This document shows, in pieces, positions 33,341-43,123 of a stretch of DNA of 64,000 nt. This DNA comes from Platerodrilus igneus. Its lineage: Eukaryota; Arthropoda; Insecta; Coleoptera; Lycidae. The notes beneath the pieces were generated by a model. That model was not told where the DNA came from and searched no databases. It was given only the letters and a program-made list of their open reading frames with translations. The position numbers and the translations under genes were made by a program. How positions within the stretch are numbered: position 1 is the stretch's first letter; every line of letters begins with the position of its first letter. The DNA lies in assembly GCA_036346225.1 (NCBI GenBank), contig JARFIW010000668.1, positions 2,811,001-2,875,000 of the forward strand, given 5' to 3'.

Positions 33341-34600
33341 TTTCAATAACTTCTACTAACGGTTTGTAATTTATACATTTTACAAACTTAGTTTAATTTT
33401 GTTTCATTTATTTAGCGCGCCTACGAAAAACTATAGAAAAGTACAAGTGAGAATTTGGTTTTGTAAGTTGTATGGTTCTGTACAAGGATTGGAGATTGCT
33501 GTTACCCCAAGAAATGGTTTATAGTTTTGTTTGCAGCTGATGAAATTTCTGATGGGATTTGTCTATGAAAATCAGATGCAGTTTGGTTCGTTATTAAATT
33601 TAAGAATTTTGCATATGTTTAGAATGTCGTTAGTCTTTGATAAACAGACGGTCATATAAAAAACACGAAATTTGCTATCATGTTTATGACAATATGATCT
33701 GTTTCACTATCGATTATTGTTAAACTGGTTTTGCAAACTGTAGAAAGAAATTTTTGTTAGGTTAGGTTTATATATTTGTAGGCCTTGTTCACATTCGAAC
33801 TTCAGATAAATTTCGAAGTATAGTTTCGACGTTATACTTTTTTTGTGATGTAGTAACATTTTAAAGATATTTGCCGTGAAAGCAGATGCTTCGTGTAGCT
33901 TTCCTAAAATTCAAATTAAACATTCTTCAATCTTGAGGTTAGCTTTTATTCACATATAAATTATAAAAACTAAGTATAAAATTTAAATTCGTTTAGTGAC
34001 AATTGCAAAGTGTTTGCATTTGTGTTCATACAAAATTTTGAGGTTATGAAAATTTATATACCTAATACAAAAAGTACTTGATAAGTAATAGCAGTGAACT
34101 TTTGTTTATTTTTAATTTGTTATGTACATGGAAGTTTATTTCACTTCATTGCAAAATTTAAATACACGCTGCGTAATAATTATGAAACTGTAATCTACCT
34201 GATAAGATATGCCCAGGATAGAAATGATAATTCAATGCATTGTGTTCACAAATATTTTTGATTAAATATTTAAAACAAGCTTATGTTTAGAGAGAAGTCT
34301 TTTGCTTTAAAAAGACAAAATTTTGATTTTGTTATAAACATTTTTGTTGAGAATTTTTTACATGTTAACAAGTTATGAATTTTTAAAAGAAAGTTTTTTT
34401 ACTTCAGTGAACAATTAGTTAAACTTTGAGACTTTTATTTTGGTCAAATGCGATCAAATCTGATAACATAAAGGTAGAATTTTTGGGTAATAATTTTGTG
34501 CCAATATCATATTGGATATACATTTTTTTTATTTTTGATACTTTTATAGGACACAAATGGTGTTCAACATTTTTTTTATTTAATCTTTGTAATTTCTTAC
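33341..34600. other. Unassigned AT-rich stretch
   Basis: T-rich, intron-like sequence with no recognised feature. It ends in a pyrimidine-rich tract and CTTACAG, a plausible 3' splice site. Confidence 0.4.
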
Positions 34601-34809
34601 AGGAGCTGCGTCTTATTTTTATAAGACAGGTTTTTGTTAACGAAGGCGATCGTTTTATCTTTGAGTTTCCACGTCCGCCCTTAGAATTGTGTTTTGCTCT
34701 TATCGTGATTATCTGCGGACTTGGTGGCGCCTATTTAACTTTGTTTAGTTTTTGTTTGCAAACAGAATTCGACTTACCCCCCACTTCTTATTGCTCTACT
34801 CAGGAATAG
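34601..34809 (+). CDS. Candidate terminal exon of an unrecognised membrane protein
   Basis: After a good 3' splice site (polypyrimidine tract then TTCTTACAG at 34593-34601), a frame stays open for about 69 codons to TAG at 34807-34809. It starts ELRLIFIRQVFVNEGDRF, continues with FEFPRPP and then a hydrophobic span (LELCFALIVIICGLGGAYL and the following TLFSFCL) long enough to cross a membrane once, and ends in a short polar tail (TSYCSTQE). Base composition rises above that of the flanks. I do not recognise the family. The frame also extends upstream through T-rich sequence to 34426, which looks like intron. It could be a chance frame in a decayed repeat. Confidence 0.3.
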
Positions 34810-35355
34810 ACCCCTAGCTATGTCGGAAGATTTTTGTGCACCGGCGCCCATCAAACAACAAAAATTCGTTTCAATATAATGGATTCCTTTAGTTCACATA
34901 GCATATCCTCCTACAAATGGAATACATATTTAAAAGTAAAGTTCCAGTTAACAATAAAATTGTTCTTTTCAAAATCCTCAATTTAATGTTGCTGCTATCC
35001 CATGAATACTGTGAAAATGCATGGAAATTATAAATACAAGTTTATGCACAAATTAAATTCAGCCAACATTGGTTTACTTTTAAACAATTTTACTTAACAT
35101 GTTCTTTGCTTATTTTACAATCAGCAAGATGTATTAAGTATAATTCACTAAGCAAACCAATGTACTTGGTTGAATTTAATTTAATAAGTATATTTAAATA
35201 AGGTACAGCTATTATTTAAATTTCCCGCCTACAATAGTTCAGATTGCACCCGCTGCAAACAGCACAATAAGTTTTTCTCTCTTTGCTTTCTTTCAATTTT
35301 TTTGTTGTTTTTATTGACTAAGACGTATGGCCACACAAACGTTTCGCGGCAGTAA
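34810..35355. other. Unassigned stretch
   Basis: AT-rich, with no gene recognised. If 34601-34809 is a last exon, this would include its 3' untranslated region; no clear poly(A) signal placement could be judged. Confidence 0.4.
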
Positions 35356-35562
35356 TGACATGGCTGCAATGACAGTTAGGTTACTGCTAGAAATAGATAT
35401 TATTATTAAAAAACACACAACACAAATCACTCAACACGTATATCAGAACAGTTTGCAATAGTTTTAGAACAACTGTTCTGATATGCGTGTTAAGTGATTT
35501 GTGTTTTTTAATAATAATATCCATTTCTAACAGTAACCTAACCTACCATTGCAGCCATGTCA
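35356..35562. repeat. Foldback element 3
   Basis: Arms 35356-35455 and 35470-35562 are close inverted complements, from TGACATGGCTGCAATG at the outside to ACAGTTTG/CAACTGTT at the inside, around a loop of about 14 bases. The motif ATTTCTAACAGTAACC of one arm recurs alone near 35857, suggesting other copies. Confidence 0.88.
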
Positions 35563-35667
35563 ATACTGACGCGAGACGCTCGTATGACCACTACATATTG
35601 TGTGCAGTGCCAAGCACAATATGTGGAACGCCGCGGGAATTACTGTACTGAATGTGCCTCAGAATAA
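35557..35667 (+). CDS. Micro-ORF with a two-CxxC zinc-ribbon pattern
   Basis: ATG at 35557, inside the end of foldback 3, opens 36 codons ending TAA at 35665-35667. The peptide has CVQC and CTEC separated by 13 residues (AQYVERRGNY in between), a pattern able to bind zinc. Four cysteines spaced this way in a short frame are uncommon by chance but not decisive. It may be a fragment of a larger gene or transposon protein. No function can be given. Confidence 0.2.
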   Translation: MSILTRDARMTTTYCVQCQAQYVERRGNYCTECASE

Positions 35668-36199
35668 CAATTATTTTGTGTCATTACATTTTATCGCGTT
35701 ACTCAATATGTAAATAAGTTATTTTTAAATTTGTACCTTTTTTTAAATAAAAATGTAGCTTTTATACCATGGTTAGTTAATGCACTTAAAATTTACGACA
35801 GTATAGTAGTTACGTATATCAAAACCAGTATAGTATTCTAGGGTTAATAAACATATCAATTTCTAACAGTAACCCAACCTCAAAAAGCCTATCGCGGGAC
35901 TCGTTCGAACGTAAAGACTCGGGAGGACGGTTAAGAAAACAGTTTTTGCAGCGGATCTTCATGCACAAACGACAGGGGATAGTCACACAATAGGTTGTCT
36001 TAAAATAAAGTGTTTGGCGCCACCAGCCGCATTGAAACTGAGTAAAAATTGAAAATGTTACAGATATCTGTAACTGTCAATCAAAATGAGCTGCGTGCGC
36101 TGCGCGTCTCACAAAATGAGGATGACCGATGACCACACTGACCAATATTTGTTTCAATTCCGTATCTACTAGCAGTAATTTCAGGCGAAAAGTATTATA
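35668..36199. other. Unassigned stretch, partly GC-richer
   Basis: Mixed composition; a GC-richer part (about 35880-36140) precedes the THAP-like frame and may be its leader. AATAAA occurs near 35745. No gene recognised. Confidence 0.35.
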
Positions 36200-36414
36200 A
36201 TGTCACAGTTTAGAAAGTGTGCAGTTTTCAATTGTGAAAAAAGGGATGCCATTCGCCATAAATTTCCCAATCCAAAGAAATTTTTGTATGTTTATTACCA
36301 GTGGATGGATTTAATTGGAACAGCTTCTCTGAAAAAAATGGATCCTGCATGGGTCTACAAAAATTTACGAGTTTGGCATGCTTATTTTGTTCCAGAGGAT
36401 ATTTGTCGAAATAC
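36200..36414 (+). pseudogene. THAP-domain exon fragment (decayed)
   Basis: The frame begins MSQFRKCAVFNC and continues with HKFPNPKK, a conserved QWMDL-type tryptophan and KNLRVWHAYFVPEDI. The pattern is that of a THAP DNA-binding finger, but the second metal-ligand pair, normally C-x-x-H as in VCSxHF, reads VWHAYF, so the zinc site is probably lost. A GTATGT donor at 36415 would end the exon, as in P elements. No transposase body follows; a Gypsy fragment starts 600 bases downstream. It is probably a remnant of another P-like element, or a decayed host THAP gene. Confidence 0.65.
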
Positions 36415-37007
36415 GTATGTAGTTTCTAATAAGCATCTTTATATTTTTATTTTAAAAATATTTAAATTTAAATATATACTTGCGAAACTTAAGTTTGTAT
36501 TGATTTGATTGCATTTTAACATAAAAGCATAAATCTTTCTTAAGGAAACCACAAGTTTATTTATCTACCCCTTTTAATGAATGGAATGATAGGTGATTTG
36601 ATAGATCCTTCTTTAACAGTTTTGAATATACAGTTAGTCAAATATAAAATGTGGTACAGATATGTAATACATTAAACAAATTCTAAGTACAGTATTTAAC
36701 TAAACAAGTACAGTACTCAACACATAGATAAATGTTCTCTATGACTCAACAGCAATGTTCAATGAATTACAATATGATATTACATTGTATATTTACTTAA
36801 TTTGTATACATTTCCAAGCAATACATTTGGAATTCCCGCTAAATACGCATTTAGTTGCATTTTCTCCGCCAAATGGCGCTCACCACTAGTTTTAAATTTC
36901 CCGCCATCGCAAGTAGTTAAGCTTCAATCTGCACGGTGGCGCTAAACTTAATTGTTTTGTTTATGAACAGTGACACGTACCTTGTATTATTGGTCTGTGA
37001 TTACAAT
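36415..37007. other. Unassigned stretch
   Basis: AT-rich intron-like sequence after the THAP exon, then a GC-richer part from about 36840. No gene recognised. Confidence 0.4.
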
Positions 37008-37487
37008 AGGGACGCCTTTATGAGCGGGTTGAATTCACAACGTATCCGGCAGGGTCTTTAGGAAAATGCAACCCTTACTCTAGATGCCGCGGTTACGCAA
37101 GCCTTGTCTCTGGAATCTGCCCTAAAACATGCTGAAGCGTATGTTCAACCGTTAGATAACTTAAGTGCCTTACCTGGCGAATATGATACTTCGGGCGAGA
37201 AGTCGTTGAAGCCAAAGAATAACTGTAATAACGTGTCAATCTCTTCTAATCAGGAATGTTATTTTTGCGGGAACGAAAGACATCCTCGTGCTGATTACCC
37301 TGCAAAAAATGTGACTTGTAGGAAATGCAAAAAGTATGGGCATTTTGCTAAACTGTGTAAAAGGGGGAAGGATATGGATAGGACGACTAATGCTTCCATC
37401 GATGATTCTGAACAAATTGTAGCTGCTGCTCCTAAATGCTTATCGAAATACGTGATTAAGATTAAAGTCAATAATTTTGATGCCTGA
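37008..37487 (+). pseudogene. Gypsy gag C-terminal part with zinc knuckles
   Basis: The remnant begins RDAFMSGLNSQRIRQGL, then after a stop at 37059 continues with a helical stretch (TQALSLESALKHAEAYVQ) and two nucleocapsid knuckles. The first (CYFCGNERHPRADY) has lost its last cysteine to tyrosine; the second (CRKCKKYGHFAKLC) is a perfect CX2CX4HX4C. Gag would package the element's RNA. The 5' two thirds of gag, including the capsid domain, are missing. The frame ends at 37487, next to the protease in another frame. Confidence 0.85.
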
Positions 37488-37985
37488 CGCCTTGGTAGAT
37501 ACTGGGAGTTCTGAAACTTATATCGATAAAGATTGTTTCTCTTCTTAATATCACTACGTATCTCAGTTCGCGCCTTATATCTATGGCTTCAGCGTCACAC
37601 CAATCTAGAGTCGAGGGGCACTGTTTTGTTGATTTGGGGATACTGAATCACAAGTAGGCTAGAGTTAAGCTGACTATCCTTTCTTAACTTTGTACTGATG
37701 TTATAATTAGCCATGATATTCTTAAGCTCCACAGTTCGGTGAATGTGAATTTTGAAGGTTCTAAAACTAGTTTAAATGTATACAGCACTACTTGTGCTAA
37801 AGTAGATCCTACAGTGTTATTTTCCAACTTGACCTCGGACTGCAGGCCTATTGCTACGAAATCAGGGAAGTATTCATGCGAGGACGAGAAACTCATCAAT
37901 CAAGAAGTTATACAGCTGCTTCGGAATGGAGTTATTGAACCTAGTCGCTCCCTTTGGCGTGCCCAAGTGTTAATCACAAAGAACG
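37488..37985 (+). pseudogene. Gypsy protease and start of reverse transcriptase
   Basis: A short frame holds the aspartic protease active site LVDTGSSETYI near 37494-37525. After a decayed stretch a frame from 37739 reads NVNFEGSKTSLNVYSTT, FSNLTSDCRPIATKSGKYS, and the first RT block EVIQLLRNGVIEPSRSLWRA, QVLITKN. It is cut at 37985 by an LTR-like insertion and resumes at 38780. Confidence 0.82.
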
Positions 37986-38779
37986 TCTTACGCTTTAAAC
38001 CCAAATTCTTACAGTTTAAAACGTGAATTCTTATATTTATAAACGTCGATAATCTACAGTTAAAAAGTCGATAAATACATCGTGCAAGCGCGGAATAAAT
38101 GACGTCACGGGCGGTTGGTAACGCTAACCTTATACAGATTTGGCGCGCCCATCTATCAATGACGTCACCAATGCACAAATTTAAGACGCAATAATCGGAA
38201 ATATAAATTTAAAACAATAGTTCATATCAGCGAACAAATTAAACACTGGACAACTTACATCGGAAATCCGAACGTCCTGCGGGGTTGAGCTAATGTTGGC
38301 CTCTATTAAAGTCCATCAGGGCTCCATCCCGGAGTGATTAAAGATGGTAACTGCTCCGGTGCTGTTGTCGGAGCATGGACATCCGGCTCGTCTAGGGTCG
38401 TGGGCTGCTCCGGCGTGGAAGCGGTTAGGCCAAGGCTACAAATTTATTCCTACCTATGTAGGGAATGGACAAGGAAAACCAGGTATAAGGGGCGACAAAC
38501 AAAGACAATTAGGCAAAGGAATCTACATAGATAAAACTAACGATACGTTACCGAAAAACGTCAACTCCACTCGAAGGTTCTGGCAAAAAAGCAACGTTCA
38601 AGCGTCTAACGGACACTTCTCCCCACTTTGTCCCTACTCCACTCGCGTCGCGCGATCTGGCGCAAACGCACTGTGACGTAACGGAAATACGCGCCTAGTC
38701 TTTTAAATTTATGGCACGAAACTTCCGCACATCAAAATTAAACTAAAAACAATGTTTAAGTGCCAAATGGCACGTAACA
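37986..38779 (-). mobile_element. Solo LTR-like insertion A in Gypsy RT
   Basis: The insertion lies between two copies of AACG (37982-37985, 38780-38783), a 4-bp target duplication, and its removal restores the RT reading (TKN then ANHRRRMVIEY). On the minus strand it starts TGTTACGTGCCA and ends CGTAAGA. It is GC-rich relative to its surroundings, carries CGCG-rich promoter-like blocks and encodes no protein, as expected for a solo LTR. Open stretches inside (for example 38334-38676) are not genes. Close relative of 62103-62878. Confidence 0.78.
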
Positions 38780-39043
38780 AACGCTAACCACCGTAGAAGA
38801 ATGGTGATAGAGTACTCACAAACTGTAAATCGTTTCACTTACCTTGAAGCTTATCCGCTGCCAAATATAGAAAAATTAGTTCTGGAGGTAGCAAAATTCA
38901 ATATATTTAGTACTATTGACCTACGGAATGCTTATCATCAAATACCGCTACGGGAAGACGAAAGGAAGTATACTGTTTTGAAGCTAATGGAAAACTTTAA
39001 CAATTTTGCAGAATTCCGTTTGGGGCAACTAATGGAGTAGCTT
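38780..39043 (+). pseudogene. Gypsy RT block 2 fragment
   Basis: The frame continues ANHRRRMVIEYSQTVNRFT, LEAYPLPNIEKLV, FSTIDLRNAYHQIPL and EFRLGQLMEXV. The TIDLRNAYHQI block contains the first catalytic aspartate of the RT. It ends at the next insertion at 39044. Confidence 0.85.
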
Positions 39044-39636
39044 ACTACAGTCCCGTAAACGCGGCATGCGCGCCTCTAACGACAGTTGGTAACGATATTA
39101 TATAATGTAAAAATTAACGCGCCAATTGTCAATGACGTCACACAATATGCAAATTATTGCAACACGTTTTCCAATTGTATAAATTATATAAAAACCCCCA
39201 CGGGGTACTCACGTGAATAGGTAAAGCTTCCTTCAGAATTACTTCATGATGGCGGCGGCTTGCATCCGGATTACTTCATGATGGTTCTCGGGTCGTGGAT
39301 CTTGAGCTAGGTTGCATCCAAATTCGCTTGTCTTCTTCCTATATGTAGACAAATAAGGTAGGGAAGGCAGTTAAAGGCACAGGAAACTTACATATCGGAA
39401 AAAAGGCACGGTAAGATACGATACCACTCACTTCGCGTTTCGAAGGCAAGTCCTTACGCGTCTCTCGGAAATTCCCCACCACTCTTTCGTCCACACGCGT
39501 CGGCGCGAATCTCGCGCAACGCACTTCTGAAGTGATGGAAATACGCGCAACAAGTCTTTTAAATTTATGGCGCGAAATCCTCACATATTAAAACTTAATT
39601 AAAAATGTCTAGTGCCAAAATTTTTGACACGTAACA
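39044..39636 (-). mobile_element. Solo LTR-like insertion B in Gypsy RT
   Basis: Flanked by AGCTT on both sides (39039-39043, 39637-39641), a 5-bp duplication. The minus strand begins TGTTACGTGTCAAAA and ends CTGTAGT. Shares the head and several CG-rich blocks with insertion A but is shorter (593 bp) and clearly diverged, so a related family. No coding. Confidence 0.72.
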
Positions 39637-39822
39637 AGCTTGCTTCCAGAGAGTTTCAGACGACAAAATCTCTAAAGAAAAACTTTCAGGCGTGTATGCC
39701 AATCTCGATGACATAACAGTATGTGGTAAGAACCAAAGCGAACACGACAAAAACCTCAAAAATCTTCTTGCAGTTTTCTCAAAATACAACTTTACGTTGA
39801 ACGAAAGCAAAAGTTATTGTAA
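39637..39822 (+). pseudogene. Gypsy RT catalytic fragment (LDD box)
   Basis: After a short frame the sequence gives YANLDDITVCGKNQSEHDKN and FTLNESKSYC. The LDD element of the usual YLDD/YVDD box carries two catalytic aspartates; the first position reads N. It is cut by insertion C at 39823 and resumes at 40376. Confidence 0.82.
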
Positions 39823-40375
39823 ACCGGTCATTCGCTATACTATATTGTGGGCAATTGATATACTATTGCGCAATAATCAAAGTCGCGTAACACGTATAAC
39901 AAGTATCACTACGTTATAAGTATTGCGCAATAGAGAAATTTTCAAGCACATATAAAGTCGAATTTCCGACACAATATAAGTAAAACGGTTACTCACTTGT
40001 ATTTTGTAACATCTCAGGATCCATGTCTGTGGGTAGATTACGCCATTGCTGAGTCAAATTGCCAATCCGTCCTAAATCATTTTTCCCCTCGTAGCGGAAT
40101 GATAGGAACAACCAGATATGAGAAATACAAAGGTAAAGATAAGGAACCTACGCCCATAAAAAGAAAAAAAACTCACACACAACACAGGTAGATGTTTTTG
40201 GCTTCAGGTCTCGTAGCTTATTGGCGTCCTTTCACACACTCTGCAGCTGCGCATTCTTTTGCGCAAACGCAACTGTCCGGAATGACGGAAATTGGCAAGT
40301 TCATTTAAAAATATTCGCGGGAACTATCTTATAATTTGTACTTAATTTGAATGTGATACATAGCCAATTTTGGCA
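39823..40375 (-). mobile_element. Solo LTR-like insertion C in Gypsy RT
   Basis: Flanked by TGTAA (39818-39822, 40376-40380), a 5-bp duplication; removing it rejoins the RT as KSYC then NSITLLGFFI. The minus strand begins TGCCAAAATTGGC, like the palindromic head of A and B, and ends GACCGGT. Inside are TATTGCGCAATA-type inverted motifs (39862-39874, 39921-39929). No coding. Confidence 0.68.
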
Positions 40376-40980
40376 TGTAACTCCATTACGTTACTAGGCT
40401 TTTTCATTAAAGATAACGTTCTTAGGCCTGATCCTTCAAGACTAGCTCTTTTAAACTTTCTAGTGCCTGAAAACCGTGGTTTTTTAAAAATATGCTTAGG
40501 AATGCTTGCTCATTACTCTAGATGGGTACCAAGTTCTTCAACAAAAATTCGACAACTTGTGTTAACTAATAGAAACCTGAAACAGGAAATTGCAATATCT
40601 GCCGTTACAAGCATTCGTAATGATGTACCGTTCATAGTAGAAACTGATGCTTCAGAGCATGTATCGCCGCGACTCTGAGCCAAGAAGGAAGGCCTGTGGC
40701 GTTTTTCTCTCGTACGCTATCTAAAGGTGAAAAACGACACTCGTCCGTCGAAAAGGAGGCTTATGCTATTGTAGAGGTATTGAAGAAATGGCGACATTTT
40801 CTTGTTTGAAAACACTTTCAATTATACACTGATCAGCAGTCTGTTTCGTTCATGTTTGACCAGAAACATAGCAGCAAAATAAAAAATGAGAAAATTGCAA
40901 GGTGGAAGCTAGAGTTAGTCTGTTATAATTTTGACATTACGCATCGAAAAGGCAAAGATAATGTAGTGCTTGATGTTTTT
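40376..40980 (+). pseudogene. Gypsy RT connection and RNase H region
   Basis: The frame runs NSITLLGFFIKDNVLRPDPS, then LGMLAHYSRWVP and the RNase H start FIVETDASEH. A stop at 40676-40678 is followed in another frame by LSQEGRPVAFFSRTLSKGEK, HSSVEKEAYAIVEVLKKWRH, and then DQKHSSKIKNEKIARWKLEL and FDITHRKGKDNVVLDVFSR. These are the conserved RNase H blocks of Gypsy pol. It degrades the RNA strand of the cDNA hybrid in intact elements. Confidence 0.85.
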
Positions 40981-41960
40981 AGCAGAGTATGTAGTTTGTT
41001 TAACGCTCCTAAATATCTTTATGAACTACATCGAACGTTATGTCATCCTGATATTACGAGGATGACGTACTGGATTCGTTCTAGAAATATGCTCTACTCT
41101 ATAGAAGAGATTAGACGCGTAATATCCTCTTGTCCAGTATGTGCTGAACTGAAACCTCAATTTGTAAGAAGAGATTATGGACACTTAATTAAAGCAACTG
41201 CTCCTTTCCAAAGATTGATTGTAGATGTCAAGGGGCCTGTTCCTAGCACCAATCGTAACATATACATGCTAACCATCGTTGCCGAGCACTCTCGTTTCCC
41301 ATTTGCATATCCTTGTGCCAATATGTCTGCTGCTACTGTAATTAGGTGTTTGAATAACTTGTTTTCAATATTCGGGTTTCCATTGTATCTACACTCGGAT
41401 CAAGGATCTTCGTTCATGCCGAATGAGCTAAAATCGTATTTAATGTTGCGTGGTATCGCGACGAGTCGTTCTTCACCGTATAACCCTCCTGGTAATGGAC
41501 AGATTGAAAAGTACAATGATGTAATTTGGAAACCTATTTTGCTTGCCCTCAAGTCAAGGGAGTTACAAACCTCCCAGTGGCAGAAGGTTTTAGAAGATGC
41601 CGTACACTCTGTCAGGTCACTACTTTGCATTTCGATAAATTGCAGTCCTCATGAGAAAATGTTCCAACACAGTAGGAAATCTGCTAACGGTAAACCGTTG
41701 CCGTTTTGGTTACTATCCCCTGGAACTGTCTTCCTTAGAAAATTTAATAGGAAAAAAAGGTATGAACCGTTAGTAGAAGAAGTTGATCTTATTGATACTA
41801 ACCCAGACATACCGATGGCCGTGAAGCCGTAGTGTCCCTCAAGCATTTAGCACCTAGAGGTATGATGACTTGCGAAGAGGAAGCTCAAACTGAAGTCTTA
41901 GAAGAGGATAATAACAGAGCTAAATATTCCATGTCAAAAACGACGACCCGAACTTGACAG
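40981..41960 (+). pseudogene. Gypsy integrase, largely intact DDE core
   Basis: This is the best-preserved part of the element, inside a 326-codon open frame (40852-41832). Numbering that frame, the HHCC zinc-binding domain has H60, H65, C94 and C97. The catalytic triad is D125 (IVDVKGP), D183 (HSDQGSS) and E219 (GQIEKYN); the 35-residue D-E spacing is the classical DX35E. The C-terminal domain follows (WLLSPGTVFLRKFNRKKRYE) and the reading continues after a frame change at 41830 (VVSLKHLAPRG) to about 41960. Integrase inserts the cDNA. The missing LTRs and broken gag/RT make autonomous activity impossible. Confidence 0.9.
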
Positions 41961-42030
41961 GAGAAGTTCACTGCAGTCCCGTCCATCCGTCCATGCCGTC
42001 ACAAAAGAAATATTTATAGGAAATCAGATA

Positions 42031-42511
42031 TAGTCGAAATCAGGAAAGAATGAATGCACGTCTTTAATTTCTGATTCAATCCAAGATATACTTCCGTATA
42101 TACAATGGGCGTATTTAACATGTAAAAGAAAGAAAAAATACAAGTAGCACGTGTTTCGAGCAAAGTAGCTTAGTAACGACTTACGCTGCGGAGTTTATGA
42201 TACGTAAAGAATGGAGACAGTTAACTGTCGCATGTCCTAACTATATTACACTTATATTAATGAAGTCTTTAAGTTGATTTGTGCGGTGTTTTAACACATG
42301 TCATTTTTAATACAACATATCTAACATAACCATAACCTATAACTGCGCCTTTATATTTGGGTTTGCTTTTATATTTTGTTGTTTTCATTATATTATTTTC
42401 GATTTCTAATGGGAATATTTCTTGAAATCTTTATTAAACAGTCAATTGATTAATCTTGATGCATACGAATACCGTTGATGACGTTCATTCATTCTTTCCT
42501 GATTTCGACTA
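42031..42511. mobile_element. 481-bp MITE with 32-bp inverted repeats and TA target duplication
   Basis: The left end TAGTCGAAATCAGGAAAGAA and following 12 bases match the complement of the right end with one mismatch (C/A in GCACGTC versus GAACGTC). TA flanks both ends (42029-42030, 42512-42513). TA duplication and this size suggest a Tc1/mariner-type MITE; the family is not recognised. No coding. Confidence 0.85.
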
Positions 42512-42513
42512 TA

Positions 42514-43039
42514 ATAAGCTTTTATCAAGACAAAAAGTAAATGTGAATATGGATATTTCTTATTTACTCATTTTCTAACCTACTAAAATAGGTAGAATGC
42601 TTAAATTCTGAATTTTATAACCCTCGCCAAATTGAAGTGGTTTCCATATTTCCATACTATATTTAAATTATTCCATAGTTAAAATAAAAAATGTTTCAAA
42701 CAAAATTTATAATTGCATAACCGAGGCATCATTCTCAATTTTAAGCACACAACAGCCGAGATTGATATTTTGTGACGTTATGGACAGGACTGCGGTGAAC
42801 GTCTCCTTTAATTTAACGACATAACAACTTAACCTTATTTTGTACCTTTATTTATCTATTTTAGAGATTCTCACCCTTAATATCGGCACTTCGCCACTTG
42901 CATCACAATGTTTTCAAAATTAACCTCAATTAAGTGACACAATAAAATAGCGCCCATATTAAAGCAAAAATAGTCAATGGTTAACAATTAACTTCTTAGC
43001 ATCGCTGTGAACCATTAGTATAACATCAACGCAGAAATA
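42514..43039. other. Unassigned stretch upstream of a candidate first exon
   Basis: AT-rich, no transposon signature seen. If 43040-43123 is a real first exon, the promoter and short leader lie here; no clear TATA box can be assigned. Confidence 0.35.
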
Positions 43040-43123
43040 ATGAGACATATATTGTTTTTATGTGTTGTTAACATTTGTCTAACATGGAAATTAAGTGCTT
43101 GCAAACCAAGTATGATAGAACAG
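43040..43123 (+). CDS. Candidate first exon of a secreted host protein
   Basis: ATG at 43040 opens exactly 28 codons that end at CAG followed by GTTAGT, a good splice donor in phase 0. The peptide starts MRHILFLCVVNICLTWKLSA and continues CKPSMIEQ: a basic residue, a hydrophobic core of about 14 residues and a small-residue SAC cleavage-like site, i.e. a typical signal peptide. Mature starts of this type are seen in insect odorant-binding and similar small secreted proteins, but one exon is too little to name a family. No later exon is visible; downstream sequence is transposon-filled, as a large intron could be. Confidence 0.4.

Larger units (their letters stand above)
37008..41960 (+). mobile_element. 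Decayed Gypsy (Mag/CsRN1-like) LTR retrotransposon, gag-pol order preserved
   Basis: Plus-strand order gag, protease, reverse transcriptase, RNase H, integrase is that of Ty3/Gypsy elements. The 5' end of gag and its own LTRs are not visible. Three unrelated insertions (37986-38779, 39044-39636, 39823-40375) split the RT, and removing them rejoins the RT coding sequence at each site. Frameshifts and stops occur throughout. No envelope gene is seen. Mag/CsRN1 placement is from protein pattern memory. Confidence 0.85.

Noticed and set aside
38334..38676. Overlapping plus-strand open frames that could be a small basic protein
   Set aside because: They lie fully inside LTR-like insertion A, recur in modified form in element D without conserved frame, and have no start context or domain.
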